NCBI GenBank assembly: GCA_000708835.1
Contig: DF237916.1
Coordinates: forward strand, 1 to 20,850
DNA length: 20,850 nucleotides
Reading direction: 5' to 3'
Origin: Klebsormidium nitens
Lineage: Eukaryota > Streptophyta > Klebsormidiophyceae > Klebsormidiales > Klebsormidiaceae
Both the position numbers and the translations under genes were made by a program. This document shows positions 1 through 10,701 of the stretch, in pieces. The notes under the pieces were generated by a model. The model saw only the letters and a program-made list of their open reading frames with translations. It searched no databases and was not told the origin of the DNA. Numbering within the stretch: the first letter of the stretch is position 1; each line of letters begins with the position of its first letter.

Positions 1-141
1 ATGACGGCTATCCGTCAGCAGAATGAGCAAATGCGCGAGCTGGCCGTCGCTGAAGTGCAGGCACATGCGGACGCTAAAGCGATCCGGTCTCTGACTGTCG
101 GAGCGCCTCGCAGAGGCTCGGGGCGGCAACTAGGGTACTGA
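1..141 (+). CDS. 3'-terminal coding fragment of an upstream gene, unknown product
   Basis: An open frame runs from base 1 to a TGA at 139-141 and gives 46 residues. The frame is open at the left edge, so this is probably the last exon, or its end, of a gene that starts outside the window. The ATG at base 1 may be an internal methionine. The N-terminal two thirds (QQNEQMRELAVAEVQAHADA) are rich in Gln, Glu and Ala and would suit a coiled coil. The tail is basic and glycine-rich (RRGSGRQLGY). The last codons overlap the left arm (119-131) of an inverted repeat that brackets the AT-rich stretch downstream, so the gene may belong to a mobile element. The family is not recognised. Confidence 0.45.
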   Translation: MTAIRQQNEQMRELAVAEVQAHADAKAIRSLTVGAPRRGSGRQLGY

Positions 142-544
142 ACGTGAGCAATGTTTTTGAGAAAAAACAATGTTTATTCAACAATTTGTGATGAATTGGA
201 TATATTCGCTATTGTTTTTGATACGAGCTCAGTTAGAGCTCTCCAAAAACATACTTGGTTTTGAGATTGACCCCCCCTGGAAATAAATAAACATGAATAA
301 ACATGTTTAAAACTTCAAAACGTGTTTGTACATATGATCGGGCAAAGCCACGTTTTTTTGAGCCCGATAAACATAATACCTAAACAAACATGTTTTTGGT
401 TTAAAACACGGTTTAAACACGTTTTTTTGGTATAAAACATGTTCTTCTTGTTTAAATGGCATTGTTTATAAACTAGTAAAAGCCACGATATATTCAGACT
501 CTCAGCCGATCATATGTACGTTTAAAACATGAGTTGCCGCCCCG
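119..544. repeat. AT-rich element bracketed by a 13-bp inverted repeat
   Basis: CGGGGCGGCAACT at 119-131 recurs as its exact reverse complement at 532-544. Inside lies a second inverted pair, GTACATATGATCGG near 332-345 and CCGATCATATGTAC near 507-520. The enclosed 400 bases are strongly AT-rich and contain many copies of AAACATG, CATGTTT, GTTTAAAAC and GTTTAAACAC in both orientations. Dense short words in both orientations near inverted ends resemble the subterminal region of DNA transposons. No target-site duplication was identified, and the arms lie inside coding-like sequence on both sides, so the mobile-element reading is an inference. Confidence 0.4.
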
Positions 545-678
545 GGCGCAGAGACAGAGAGCAAGATCGTCGAGCTGTCAGCTGGGGTAGCTTCCTGTGC
601 GTCCTGACTTGCTGCACCGTCCTCTGTGGGTGGTGCCTGTGCGGCCGGGACCTGTTCTTTCTCTGTGGCTGGAGCCAT
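502..678 (-). CDS. short Ala/Pro/Glu-rich ORF, possible first exon, unknown
   Basis: On the minus strand an ATG at 678-676 opens a 58-residue frame that stops at 504-502. It begins MAPATEKEQVPAAQAPPTED and stays rich in Ala, Pro, Glu, Asp and Gln, which looks more protein-like than the plus-strand reading of the same bases. The last dozen residues run through the inverted-repeat arm at 532-544 into the AT-rich element, so the natural protein probably continues elsewhere after a splice, or was truncated by the element. No partner exon was found on this strand. The composition suggests a disordered N-terminus. No family is recognised. Confidence 0.25.
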   Translation of the reverse strand: MAPATEKEQVPAAQAPPTEDGAASQDAQEATPADSSTILLSVSAPGAATHVLNVHMIG

Positions 679-826
679 GATTAGTTGCTCAGTCTTGGCC
701 CTTGCTGATGCACAAATGGGACCAGGCCACCGCAAGCATTCTCTCTAGTCTCAGCGTCACTTCTGACTAGCTTCGCTTTTTACCCGGGCCATAGAATACT
801 TTGACACTGCCGGCCTAATCTGCCAG

Positions 827-3005
827 GGTGGAACCGGGCTACGAGCAATTTGAGCTGGTCAGGTGGTGGAGGGCAGCTCCACAGATGGGCATCAGCAACT
901 GTGCGCAGCCTGCTTGATCTGGGGTCACCAGCATTGAACCGCAGGTTGAGCTGCCAAAACTGAGCTCCGGTACACTCAGCTCCAAGCCGTCGGCATAATA
1001 GGAGCAGCGCCATCAAAATAGCTGGCAGAGAGCACCACCATTGAAGCTGCATTACGAGCTGCGGGCAATGGCTTCCAATTTGCATTTCCACTGGGAAAGG
1101 TACTTGCGCTGTTACAAGCAAGGAGGAAGGGCTGTTCGGGACCCTTCCCCCTTGTTCGTTGTAGACGAAGCAACAATTCCGGGCCAGCCCCTGGCTCACG
1201 ACCTCTGCATCGCTTCTATGCAGGCAGCTCTGTATGGAGAGACGTCAGCTCTAGTGTGGCATCTGTGAGGAAAGTCAGCAAGATTTACTTAGCGTAGTCA
1301 GGCAGCGGGGTGCGTCGCCCATCCTGCTAGTGGAGATGGGGGGCTTTAAGCTGAAGGCTCAACTGGCTACTGGCTGGTAGCGCTGCCAGCTCGATTACAA
1401 GGCACAGATTGATAAGCTGCACGAAAAGTTGACATCAAAATGCCATCCGCCGTTCATGTTAACAGTCAGCTGATGTGCGATCGTTTTTCACTTCTCCAGC
1501 GGCTCATCAGCATCTGAAGAATCCCAAGGCGAGGACATTCAAGGTGTTGAGTACGCTGCTCGATCTGTTGATGGGTCCAAGTCCGGACGTTCTCTAGAGA
1601 GTTTCTTGAATGATGAAGACTCCGCAAGCATCCAAGGCCCGAACTTCTACCGGGCACTCACGAATGAAAACAGTCTCAGCCCAGCTCAACTACCGAAAGA
1701 TCTTGAGAAGAGCAAGAAGAGCCGGGCTCCGGTGAGTCACTCGCACATTGCTTCAACGTGGTTGGCAGGCCTTGCTCTATCCCAAGTCCATATACATGGG
1801 GTCAGACTATCAGGGACTTCACAATCTGGTTCTTTCTAGCCGCGCGCTTCAGTCTGCTTCTAGTATCCTTGCTGAGTGCAGTCTAGTGTGACCTTGCATT
1901 CATAAAATGGGTCTCTAGACCAGTTGATGCGGTGCTCATGATTATGTATACTTGTCCAGGGGTTCTCGCCTACCTCTCCGTTCCCTTGGACCTCCGGCAG
2001 CGCTTTCAAGAAGGGATTCAGCACACCACCACCATGCATACGCAAGGTAAGAACGGAAGCCTAAAGGCGGCTATTCGTGCAAGCTTGACGGTGACTTGTT
2101 GCAGCTGGTTGTCATGGGTGTGCCAACTTGATTGAAGCATGAACATCAAGTTTCGAGGCTCATGCTACATGGCCTGTGGCTGTATGCGGCGCAGCACCCT
2201 TTGCTAATAGAAGCTCACTGGGGTTTGCTTGCAGCCAGATTTGACATCCGGCAATTGTCGTATTTCACAGGTGGCTCCGTCTTGCCGCCCCTTAGTTGAG
2301 CAGCAGCACGGCAGTGTGGGCAAGAGGTTGTCAGGCGAAGCTTCACTCGAAGAGGACCTCGGCCCCATGATATTGACAGGGCAAGCGCTTGACAGGAAGC
2401 GTCGCCGCATCATCTTCTCGCAAGATTCTGAGGAAAGGCATCTGCTGCTGTCCCCACGACTGCACTTCCAGAGGTGAATATGCGGTCGTACTTGCAGCAT
2501 AGGAGCTTGCAGTTAGTGACTTCACCGAGATGCAGATACAGTACGTACTAGTTGAAGGCCCAGATGTGCGCGTTCGCATTGCTCGTCTTTCTGTGTGTGT
2601 ATCACATGGCGACGTGGTCCCCAGCCTTGACGATGACTGATCTGATATTTGCAGGAAGTGGGCCCTCGAGTCGGATTCGCAGCGCGTGCTCTTGGATGCA
2701 ACCAGGAGCAGACAGTTGTCGACGAGCAAGCCCAGGTATATCGATTGCTCGACTGTGCATAGTACTTAGCAGGTCTTTAGTAGGGGCCTGAAATTTTAGG
2801 GTAATGCCTTCGGTTGTTCAAGCGTCCGATGCTTGTTCCTGAAAAATGATAGACACACTAATGGACCTGAGGCAATCAAACCTTTTCCATCAACTTTCAG
2901 CTTCTAAGTAGCCTCCTATGCAGGATTCTCGAGTTCCGAGCAATATTCAGATCTTTGTCGGATGCACTCAGATTAGGAAGCAATAATACCTCACATCGTG
3001 ACTGA
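827..3005 (+). CDS. gene A: nine-exon gene, unknown protein of at least 312 residues
   Basis: Exons read by splice signals and phase: 827-857 (weak), 945-969, 1029-1099, 1255-1376, 1500-1731, 1960-2046, 2235-2473, 2655-2735, 2924-3005. From 945 onward the lengths sum to 939 bases, exactly 313 codons ending in TGA at 3003-3005, and phase holds at each junction. Strong sites include CTTCTCCAG before 1500, GTGAGT after 1731, GTAAGA after 2046 and TTTGCAG before 2655. The start codon was not found, so the 5' end is open. The middle exon is Ser/Glu/Asp-rich (SGSSASEESQGEDIQG). The exon from 2235 carries DRKRRRIIFSQDSEE, a plausible nuclear localisation signal beside an acidic serine site. Exon 1255 contains ILLVEMGGFKLKAQLATG. 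No catalytic motif or known domain is recognised. A largely disordered nuclear protein is an inference from composition. Confidence 0.6.
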
Positions 3006-3039
3006 GAGTGTGTCCTAAGCTCCGAATCAATGAATCGTG

Positions 3040-3455
3040 ATGACTAGTACGAAGCCTTATGCGAGCGGGCCGAGGCCGGCCATGCCTTATACAAGCGGCG
3101 AATTATTGTTGGATTCTGCAATGGTATGTTGGAGATGCTGCTACAAGCTTGGTTGTCTCGTGACTGCATCTCGGCACATATCAAGCGCATCAAGATTGAC
3201 TCGGATGCACATGACCTATTAGTACTGGGTGCAGCCATTGGCACGGGAACAAATCGTATCCTAGATATTAAGACATCTGTAGAAATGGAATCAATATTTG
3301 TTCCCAGCCAATCTCAGATCAGCAAACAACCCGCTATGGCTCTCTTCGCCGCGACTGCTGAAATTCAGATCCGTTCGGCCGAAGTTGCACCCCAGAAGAT
3401 TCTCTCGGCGCTCTCCTCTACTTCCCTCACTTCGTTGCAATTGGTTCTTAGCTAG
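3040..3455 (+). CDS. candidate small gene, one or two exons, unknown
   Basis: Two ATG-initiated frames overlap here. The first (ATG at 3040) reads MTSTKPYASGPRPAMPYTSG and ends its likely exon at 3123, before the donor-like GTATGT. The second (ATG at 3126) is open to a TAG at 3453-3455 and contains AHIKRIKIDSDAHDLLVLG and then FAATAEIQIRSAEVAPQK. Joining the first exon to 3184, after ATATCAAG, keeps phase and would give one protein of about 118 residues through a 60-base intron. The acceptor lacks a good pyrimidine tract, so an unspliced 109-residue protein from 3126 is the alternative. The gene starts only 35 bases after the gene A stop, so it might instead be a further exon of A or 3' untranslated sequence. 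No family is recognised. Confidence 0.35.
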
Positions 3456-3815
3456 GTGTTGTTATTTTGGGGCGAGGATGTACCGGCTGGTTTCGCCTGC
3501 TCGTCATCGTCAGGCGGCACACACTGCTTATCCCGTGTAGCCTGCAACGAGTGGATGTCCATTAGTCAGTAAAGTACGCGACAATAGCAAAGCTGACACG
3601 CTAGGCAATTTGATGGCGCTGCAAACCAGGCTGAGCCTGACCTTCTTGATTAAACACGAGCTACTGAAGAGGCACCGGCGCATTGAACTTATACTTTTGG
3701 AAACTAGGCTTGGAGCGGCGATGAAAGAATGAGGACAAACCAGGGTACGTGTGAGACAAGGTTCAGAATAGACAAGTGGGCCACTATTACGTGTGCCGTT
3801 CCAGCCTTTAACATG
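3456..3815. other. intergenic stretch without detectable gene
   Basis: No splice-bounded coding block, repeat or hairpin stood out here. It separates the 3' end of the small plus-strand candidate from the 3' end of minus-strand gene B, so it should hold the convergent 3' untranslated regions and poly(A) sites. No clear AATAAA was seen on either strand. Confidence 0.4.
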
Positions 3816-6800
3816 CTAAGGCTTCTCTGTTCCTGTCCACGTAGAGGGGGTGCGCATCAGGGGGCTCACCAAGAGGTCGTCCGGGAGGTAGTTCCGGATG
3901 GAGTCCCTCTCTAGCCTCAGCCGCCGGAACAACCACAGCACATCCTCCCACTTCCGCAGCTCGAAGCCGTCCGGCAGTGCCCAGGGCCAGCTCCTCAGGT
4001 CGTACGGCAGCCTCCGGTAGTTGTCCTCATCGTCCTTCTCGGTGAACAGCTCCGCGAACTCAGCAATCACGACCCGCAGTCGGGTCTGCGCTGCCATGCG
4101 CCTCCAGTCCTGCAAGATGGCAATAACGCAGAGAGATTCGACAGGGGACATTTTTTTGTATGACATAAACGCTTGCACAGCCACTCCGCATGTGGAAAAT
4201 CACGATCGAAGCATAAACCACTCAACATCTCGCTCATCAATCTGCATGCTCGCTGATTCCGCAAGTCCACCTCAAACGTACGCTTAATGAAGATATAGAA
4301 AACGTTCCGTTTATGAGGCCTCACCACAACGTCCCTGCCCAGATATGCCGCTATCTGTTCGCTCAGCTTGCCCCGCACAAGCGCCTTGAAGTCTTCCTGC
4401 CAACAAGATAAACAAAGACCAAATCAGCACCACAAGGAACCAAACGCACGCTTGACAAGAGCCTGCCCCACCTGATAATTATATGATGCAAGTCGGTGCA
4501 AAGGTCCAGCCTTGGCAGAGTTCCTTGCAGATGTTTCTTTCTGACTTGTAAACCTCACTATGGTCCAGACACAAACAGGGACGTAACCATGCAGGCTTTC
4601 GTGCTGCAAGTGCAGTCCACCCAGGTGCTGACTTCACCAAAGTTGATTTGATCAGCAGCAGCAATTTCTAATGGGTCGAAAGAGAGTTGGCAGCTTCTGA
4701 AAGCATGCCAAGTGCGAGAAGCAAAGACGCACAACAAAGGACGATCTCAAGGATACGGCTCCCGGCTCCCATAAATAAAGTGGATGGAGCACAAAGCCCA
4801 CAGGCTCTGTAAGCCTTTTGTAAAAGCCTTCGTAAATTTTCGAAGGCCCACAGAGCGAAAGCAGCAACAACATCGACAGTACATCGTAGACTCCCGAAGT
4901 GACCCCTTGCAAAAACTGAGATACCAACACCCACAGAGGTACTTGTTTTCTCCTCAGAAGAGACTAAACAGCGGGCAACCTGACTCTCTCAGATAAACTG
5001 TACAGCGGGCAACCTGGATGGGGGCAACTGGCTGGAACAGAAGAGAACAGAAGTACATGAGCAGCGCACTGCATCCCGCTGCTGATTTTGAGAACGACCA
5101 GCACAACCAATCGCTCCCGAAGGAGGGACCTTAGAGACACTGTTCCATACCGGGTGTCTGACGGAAGGGCTCACCCGATCAGGGCTGCTGGGGTCCGCTT
5201 GGTTGTCGTCCAGCATTTGGAGTTGGGGGGGCACGTGTCGATCGCGTACGACGAGCTCCAACCACTTCTTCCAGTTAGGGCCGAGATCCTTCAGGTGCAC
5301 GAGGACTGGGAGATGGTATTGCTGCGGCAAAGGGAAAGGAAACGCTTAAGGGAAGGTTTGGATTGGACAAGCATTTCCAATGCAATGAAAGAATATATGA
5401 GTTCCAATATCTTACAAGCCCCTTCCATAAGTAGTGGTTGGCCAACAGTCTCATATCTCTGTTTGATGGCAGGCTCCTGAGAAGCATTGGACAGCTTCAA
5501 TGAAGGATGAGTCTGAAAATGTGCTCCCACTTAAGAGAGACAAAGCACCAGAACTCACGACGAGACGGCGGAATGACGGCAAGGCTGACGTAGCCCACGG
5601 GAACTTCGGGTGCGTCCAGAATGCCCCAGAGGGGTTGAGCACTCGGATCAGGTGAGCAACAACCGTCACAGCAAAGCGGGGGCTATGCGACGGGATGGCG
5701 ACGTTGTAGGGGGGCGGGATCACTCTCTGCGTCGTGGCATCGTACCCAAACCGTTCGCGCTCCATGTCAGCCCACTCGACGTACTTCCGGACGTAGTGCT
5801 GCAAGAATGGATACACCCCCTGAGCGAGACATCACCTGCATCGTATGGGCCTGTTCCACGACTTTACATCGTCACCGCAGTGTGACAGTTTAGATCAAGG
5901 TTTGAGAAACAACTAGGTTCATCTTGGGGTGCCAGAGTGGTGAAATCTCTCAAGTACTATTGCAAAATCAGCGAAGGGTTCGCTGAAAGGGAGGGCAAGT
6001 GACCATGACAAAGCAGTCTCATAACAGCTTCCGCCATGAAGCTAGCGGGCACAATCAGAAGCGAGTATCTCACCAGTTCAGCTGGCCCGCAGTGCACGTA
6101 CTGGAACGTGCCAAGAGGTGCATAGGGGTCTGTCTGCATAGGAGCAAACATCAATGACAGAGTCTAACCAGCAAAGAGCTCGACATCTCCTGATACTGTC
6201 TTGGCACTAGAACATGTTTACACTGCCTTAGGCATTAAAACTTGATCGAAAATGAGCATTGGAACAGCGAACATCTTGCAGTCAAGCACAAGGCCAGAGA
6301 AAAGGCATACTTGGAGAAAAGAGACGAGAACCTACTCCCTTGGCGCCTGAGAAGCCAGCGTTGGTCAGCCCACTGTGGCCCACATACGTGTCGTTCAGCA
6401 CGAGTTTCTTCTTGTGCAAAGCCACAACAGCAACTGAGAAGGCGACCCCATGGACGTGGCTGAATGCTGCCTGAGCCGACTGCTTCAGCAGCACTGCAGC
6501 TTCCTGGGGAGACTTCATACTGCAGAGCAGAAGATTTCAATCAGCTGGTTCTATCACTCCGACCACTTTGAATTCAAGGCTGGACTTTTGCGACATTTCC
6601 ATCAACTTCTGTACGCTAAAAAACCAACCCCCCGGTGACGCTCGCAGAACTTCTGGTTTCTGCACCTTGACTTTCAAGAAGCAAAAGCCAACAAGCACTC
6701 ACTATTTCTCTTGTGAAATCTTGAGATACTCCGGGCAGAAATCCTCCGGTGTTTCGCTCGCACGCAACAGGCTTGTTCCTGCAAAGATACTTTGCCAAAA

Positions 6801-9607
6801 TCACACTCAAACTCCATCAACCAGGCCCAGACTCCAACTCGAGCGCCAAGCTTCAGTCAATGGCATTTTTGGAAGCAAGAAGCTGGTCAGCGATGATTGG
6901 CCTGGTCAGTGCTTGACAATATGGGCATGTTCAAACGATGGACTAACAATCCACCACATGCGCCCACCATTCTCACCAGGCGAGCCAGCAAACACGATGG
7001 GAAGGGCAGGTTTCGCGCTGAGGGAGTAGCCGCGCCGTGCCATCAGCTCAGGATCAAAGAGAAGACTTGGCAGCATGAAAGGCGAGTTTTTCGGTGTGGG
7101 GTCCAATCTCGTCACAGTCACGAGCCGCGCGCCCAGAGGGACCTGCGGAAAATTCCCAGTGTGTCAATCTTGGCCCAATGCACGAACTATGGCTTGGCCA
7201 CAGCAAGATTAAGAGCTGGAAACTCGACGGCCCAGACACAGTTAAAGTCAAACACAACTCAACAGTGAAGCTTGGGTGGATCAACCAATGGCCCCAACAT
7301 GAAAGCTTTGCCCCTCCAAGGGCACATTCGCCAGAAGGAATCACTGATACTTCAGGAGAACGCTTACCTTGGCAGGTCCGGTCGTGGAGTGCGTGAGAAG
7401 CGCTAGATCAGGATCCATGACGTTCAAGTTGGTGTAGTACTCGCCGGTGACGGGGTCGTGTGTGTGGGGCAGAGCGAGTCCAGCAGTCCCGTAGTGAGTA
7501 CGGGCATCATCGGCAGCTTGGAGGAGGGCATCTGCGGAGGCCTCCTTGGAGACCTTGGCCTTGGCGTACTTGACTTGGTCCACCTGTTTCAGCTCCTCCG
7601 ATGCCTCGAGCACGCGCCTGGAGGGACAAACCACAACTATCTAATCACACTGTTGGAAACTAAAACCTGGGGTTAGTTTGCGAAATGCCACATAAGGTGC
7701 CATTTGTGGCAGTTATGGTTGACCATATACGTGCGCCGCACAACCAGTGATTTGCGACAGGCCAGCAGGCTCTGGTTGCGCCCCTGTCTGGCGGTTGCAA
7801 TGAAACCCAAAAATCAAAGCCTCGACCTCTCCTTGAACCTGATTCACCTTGTCCCACGAAGTCAACAAAAGGAGGTTCAAAGAGAGTTGGAGCAGCAGGA
7901 TTTCTTTGAGCAGCAGGTTTTTTGACACCATCCAGATTTGGATTTTGAAGTAACTCCGACTACAATGCATCTTTGCTGATTAAGCCTTTCCAGCATTCTT
8001 TTGAGTTAAAAACCGCAAACCTCCAGGAACAATGGCGACTCTTCAGCAGAAAGAATAACCTTACCGAGCCTGTGCAGACGCAAAGAATCCTGGGCGGGCC
8101 TTTGTCCCCGAGACCCCCTGTATGTAGCATGCAATTTGGAGAGCAGAAACAGTTTCGCTATGCTTGGTACAGTCCCCCCGGTCCAGCACAGCGTGGCTGT
8201 TGGTCAGGACACCCCAGGGGGACACAAGGCCCCCAGACGCAGAGGCTGTCTTGTACTTGACATCATCGGCCACGGGATCTGCATACCACGCAGCCTCAAT
8301 CCGCACACTGCTATCCGCCTGCAGGAACAACAGTACAAGACATGTGAACGTCCAATGCAAAATATGCTTTGTCTAATCTTAGAAAATGCGCGTGTGAGGA
8401 TCACCCACAATAACTTTCAAAACTGCAGATTTGTTTGGAACTTGAAGAGCTATAGTAGTCATCCTGCTAGCCCTCTGCTCTGCTTGCTTCAATGGAGCAG
8501 CATGTGAATTGTTACCTCAGAAGTGATTGCAAATTTGCCTGGAAGTAACTTTAAGGGTTCTTTTGATCAGCTCTCTGGATCATGGCTTCTGCTGACAGAT
8601 AATAGAGTTCACATCCTCAGCAGAAGGAAGCAACACAACAGCAGTGCAAAGCACATTGCATCAAAGTTGAGCTTCACCACTGCCAAGTCTGACAAGGCCG
8701 GAGGCTGAAAGACTATGCAATACACGACTTACTTCTGTCTCACACAGAAGTTCAATCAAAAGTAGACCCAAACATAAGACCAACACAAACAGCATCTTAC
8801 TAGGAGGACCTGCTGGGCCATGTCCATCCTACTGAAGGCCACAACCGGGTTCCAGCCATGGGAGGCATCCTTGCCAGCCATGATCTCCGTCACTGTTGGG
8901 CGCGTGCTAACATATTGCTCCCCTTCATTGCTGTCCACCTCAACCGCCAACAGGGGTAGGAACTCCAAGTTCTTCGGGTCTCCAAAAAGGACCCCTCTCT
9001 CCCTGGGGAAATCGGATGGGGAGGCCTCCTCCCTGTACAGAGAGAAGAACTCCATTTAAAGGACTAAAGATCGCCAACCCACAGTAGGATGGTTCTGAGT
9101 GACTGAAGAAGCACCAGGGATACCTATACAAAACATCTGCAGACCATGAGGTTGCTCCCGCTGCATCTGCCAAGCAATCTAGGACTGGTGGTCATCCTGA
9201 TACCCTATAAAACTGGCCTCATCAAGGACAGGTAGAGAACAGCAAACAACCCACGTCTCAGAAGAAGGCTCCAGGAGCGGCGCAGTCTCTGGCGGGGCAG
9301 CGAAAGTAAAGCCCAGGTCCTCGAGCGTTTCTGTATCATCATCCCCCTCCAGCTTGAAGCTCTCTACTGCCTCTTCAAACGTTTTATCGGCCGCTGTCGG
9401 ATCCATGCCAGATCCAATGAGATTGCTGACTGCTTGGGCCCTGCGCTTCAAAACTCTCCTCAGTGCAACACAGGCTGCAACTTTACATTCCGGATCCACA
9501 CTCAGCAAGAAGCTTGCCACTTGATCGAACTTGAAGCAGTGAAAATCTTCAACACGAAGCTTGCCAGCGGGTAGACACACACACCGGGTAGATGCGATGG
9601 AGGACAA
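3816..9607 (-). CDS. gene B: twelve-exon gene, unknown protein of about 790 residues
   Basis: Minus-strand exons, 5' to 3': about 9607-9255, 9032-8801, 8318-8065, 7617-7368, 7142-6977, 6778-6703, 6519-6311, 6129-6074, 5819-5559, 5321-5175, 4396-4325, 4109-3816 (TAG at 3818-3816). Reading phase agrees at all eleven junctions, and most sites are textbook (GTAAGA, GTAAGG, GTGAGA, GTGAGT; acceptors mostly TGCAG). The 5' end is unresolved: the first exon is open upstream without ATG, and its first methionine is at 9406 (SGMDPTAADKTFEEAV). Features in order: a helical segment (ALRRVLKRRAQAV), an acidic run (LEGDDDTETLEDLG), an Ala/Lys-rich helix (LEASEELKQVDQVKYAKAKV), Trp/Pro-rich blocks (NPSGAFWTHPKFPW; LGPNWKKWLELVV) and a charged C-terminus (FTEKDDEDNYRRLPYDL; RKWEDVLWLFRRLRLERD). 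No signal peptide or clear transmembrane segment is seen, so a soluble protein is inferred. No known family is recognised. Confidence 0.75.
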
Positions 9608-9638
9608 GGAGAACGCTCCCTTTCCAAGGAGAACGCTC
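9606..9638. repeat. 13-bp direct repeat at the 5' end of gene B
   Basis: AAGGAGAACGCTC occurs at 9606-9618 and again at 9626-9638, a 20-base period. It lies at the upstream edge of the first recognisable gene B exon, possibly in its 5' untranslated leader. Confidence 0.6.
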
Positions 9639-9739
9639 GGTGGATCAGCTTTGGAGCATCACCATTACCGTGCAGGTCGGATCATGATGACCAACTAACC
9701 ATCTGAAATCCGGAATAAAACCGCCCACTCCCGTGCCGC

Positions 9740-9745
9740 CACGTG
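9740..9745. promoter_or_regulatory. G-box CACGTG in the divergent B/C promoter
   Basis: GCCACGTGTCC contains the palindromic bZIP/bHLH-binding core CACGTG. It lies about 135 bases upstream of the gene B 5' end, in the region shared with divergent gene C. G-boxes are common in plant-lineage promoters, but a single hexamer can occur by chance. No convincing TATA box was seen near it. Confidence 0.3.
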
Positions 9746-9888
9746 TCCCCCCGACCGTCCCGGCCGGTGGCTCGATTGATCGCTAAGGGTTCCGTCCCGA
9801 CCCGCTCTTCTCCCGCTCTGGACGGTTTAATATCGAAAAAGCCATATACGCACGCCGTCTGGACAGTTCTGGACATATTCGTGGACGC

Positions 9889-10157
9889 AAATTACGGTCT
9901 TCATAGACAGCAGGGCTGTCTATGAAGAGCAGGGTCCATCTACAAAAATCCGCTGGATGGACGGCTCGGACGGCTCGGACAGCAGTCCCAGAGTTCTCAA
10001 TAATTCCGAATTTCCGAATATCTCACCCACAAATTACGCTCTTCATAGACAGCATGCTGTCCATCAGGTGCGGAGTTCGTCTACAAATTCCCCTGGATAG
10101 ACAGTAAGGGCGGGTCGGACGGAAGTATTCTGAGTCCCAAAGTTTCAAGTTTCCGCC
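9889..10157. repeat. tandem pair of about 140-bp units with perfect hairpin
   Basis: Two diverged units start with AAATTACG(G/C)TCTTCATAGACAGCA, at about 9889 and 10031. They share CATCTACAAA/CGTCTACAAA, CTGGATGGAC/CTGGATAGAC, CGGACGG and an end resembling AGTTTCAAGTTTCCG. The first unit contains a perfect 13-bp hairpin: CTTCATAGACAGC (9899-9911), loop AGG, GCTGTCTATGAAG (9915-9927). In the second unit the right arm has decayed. The GACAGC/GCTGTC arms link this pair to the element family found in gene C introns. It lies in the B/C divergent promoter. Confidence 0.65.
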
Positions 10158-10701
10158 TTCAGCCTCAGGCTTCGAATTGTTGCGGCTGCCTACGGTGCAC
10201 AGCTCGCAACACTGAAGTGTCATCAGTCTCTCCCGCCTTTTTTTTGCTGACTAGCTAGGCGATTGTTCTTCGAGAAGGTACGAGTCCTGCTGCAGCTGCT
10301 CAACTTGAAGTTGCTGCCACAGTACTGAGTACAGGTAGGGCTGGGTCTGAGAGCAACCTTTTGCATAGTCACTTGTCAGAATCAAGGAGGCTGTGACTTA
10401 AACGACGCAGAGAGGAGACTTTGACCTGACCAATAGCCTATACTAGGAGGCGACACTCGTGATCTGCTAAGAAACAGAAGGAGCAATACCAGGGGTGTAG
10501 AGTGGGAAGCTACATGAGAGCACACGCCATACTTAGAAGTGGCAGCGAAGGGTTTGCTGGCAAATCTTCTGCTTGGGAGTCTTTTTGCGAACCGGGCAGC
10601 AGCTGGGCCTGAGGCAGCCGTCCAAAGACGCAAACTTCCGTGTTGAGCTGAGTGGAAAGTTCAGCAACGCGCTGTAGGAGACACTGAGCACTTCACATTG
10701 A

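Larger units (their letters stand above)
9640..10690. other. divergent intergenic region between genes B and C
   Basis: This kilobase separates the 5' ends of minus-strand gene B and plus-strand gene C. Besides the G-box and the duplicated hairpin unit, no splice-bounded coding block was seen. The stretch from 10200 to 10690 shows no repeat and only non-ATG open frames. It should contain both core promoters and 5' leaders. Confidence 0.4.

Noticed and set aside
780-1199. 139-codon minus-strand frame
   Set aside because: It overlaps phase-consistent plus-strand exons of gene A and begins without an ATG; treated as a shadow.
1255-1380. Possible retroelement aspartic protease (LLVEMGGFKLKAQLATGW, like a DTG active site)
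   Set aside because: The catalytic Asp is absent, no flanking gag or reverse transcriptase motifs exist, and the block fits gene A by splice phase.
2047-2234. Alternative last exon of gene A after TTGTTGCAG (LVVMGVPT then stop)
   Set aside because: It would remove three later exons that keep phase and have strong splice sites.
4980-5020. Short duplication of CAGCGGGCAACCTG
   Set aside because: Two copies of a 14-base word in a gene B intron; too little to call a repeat element.
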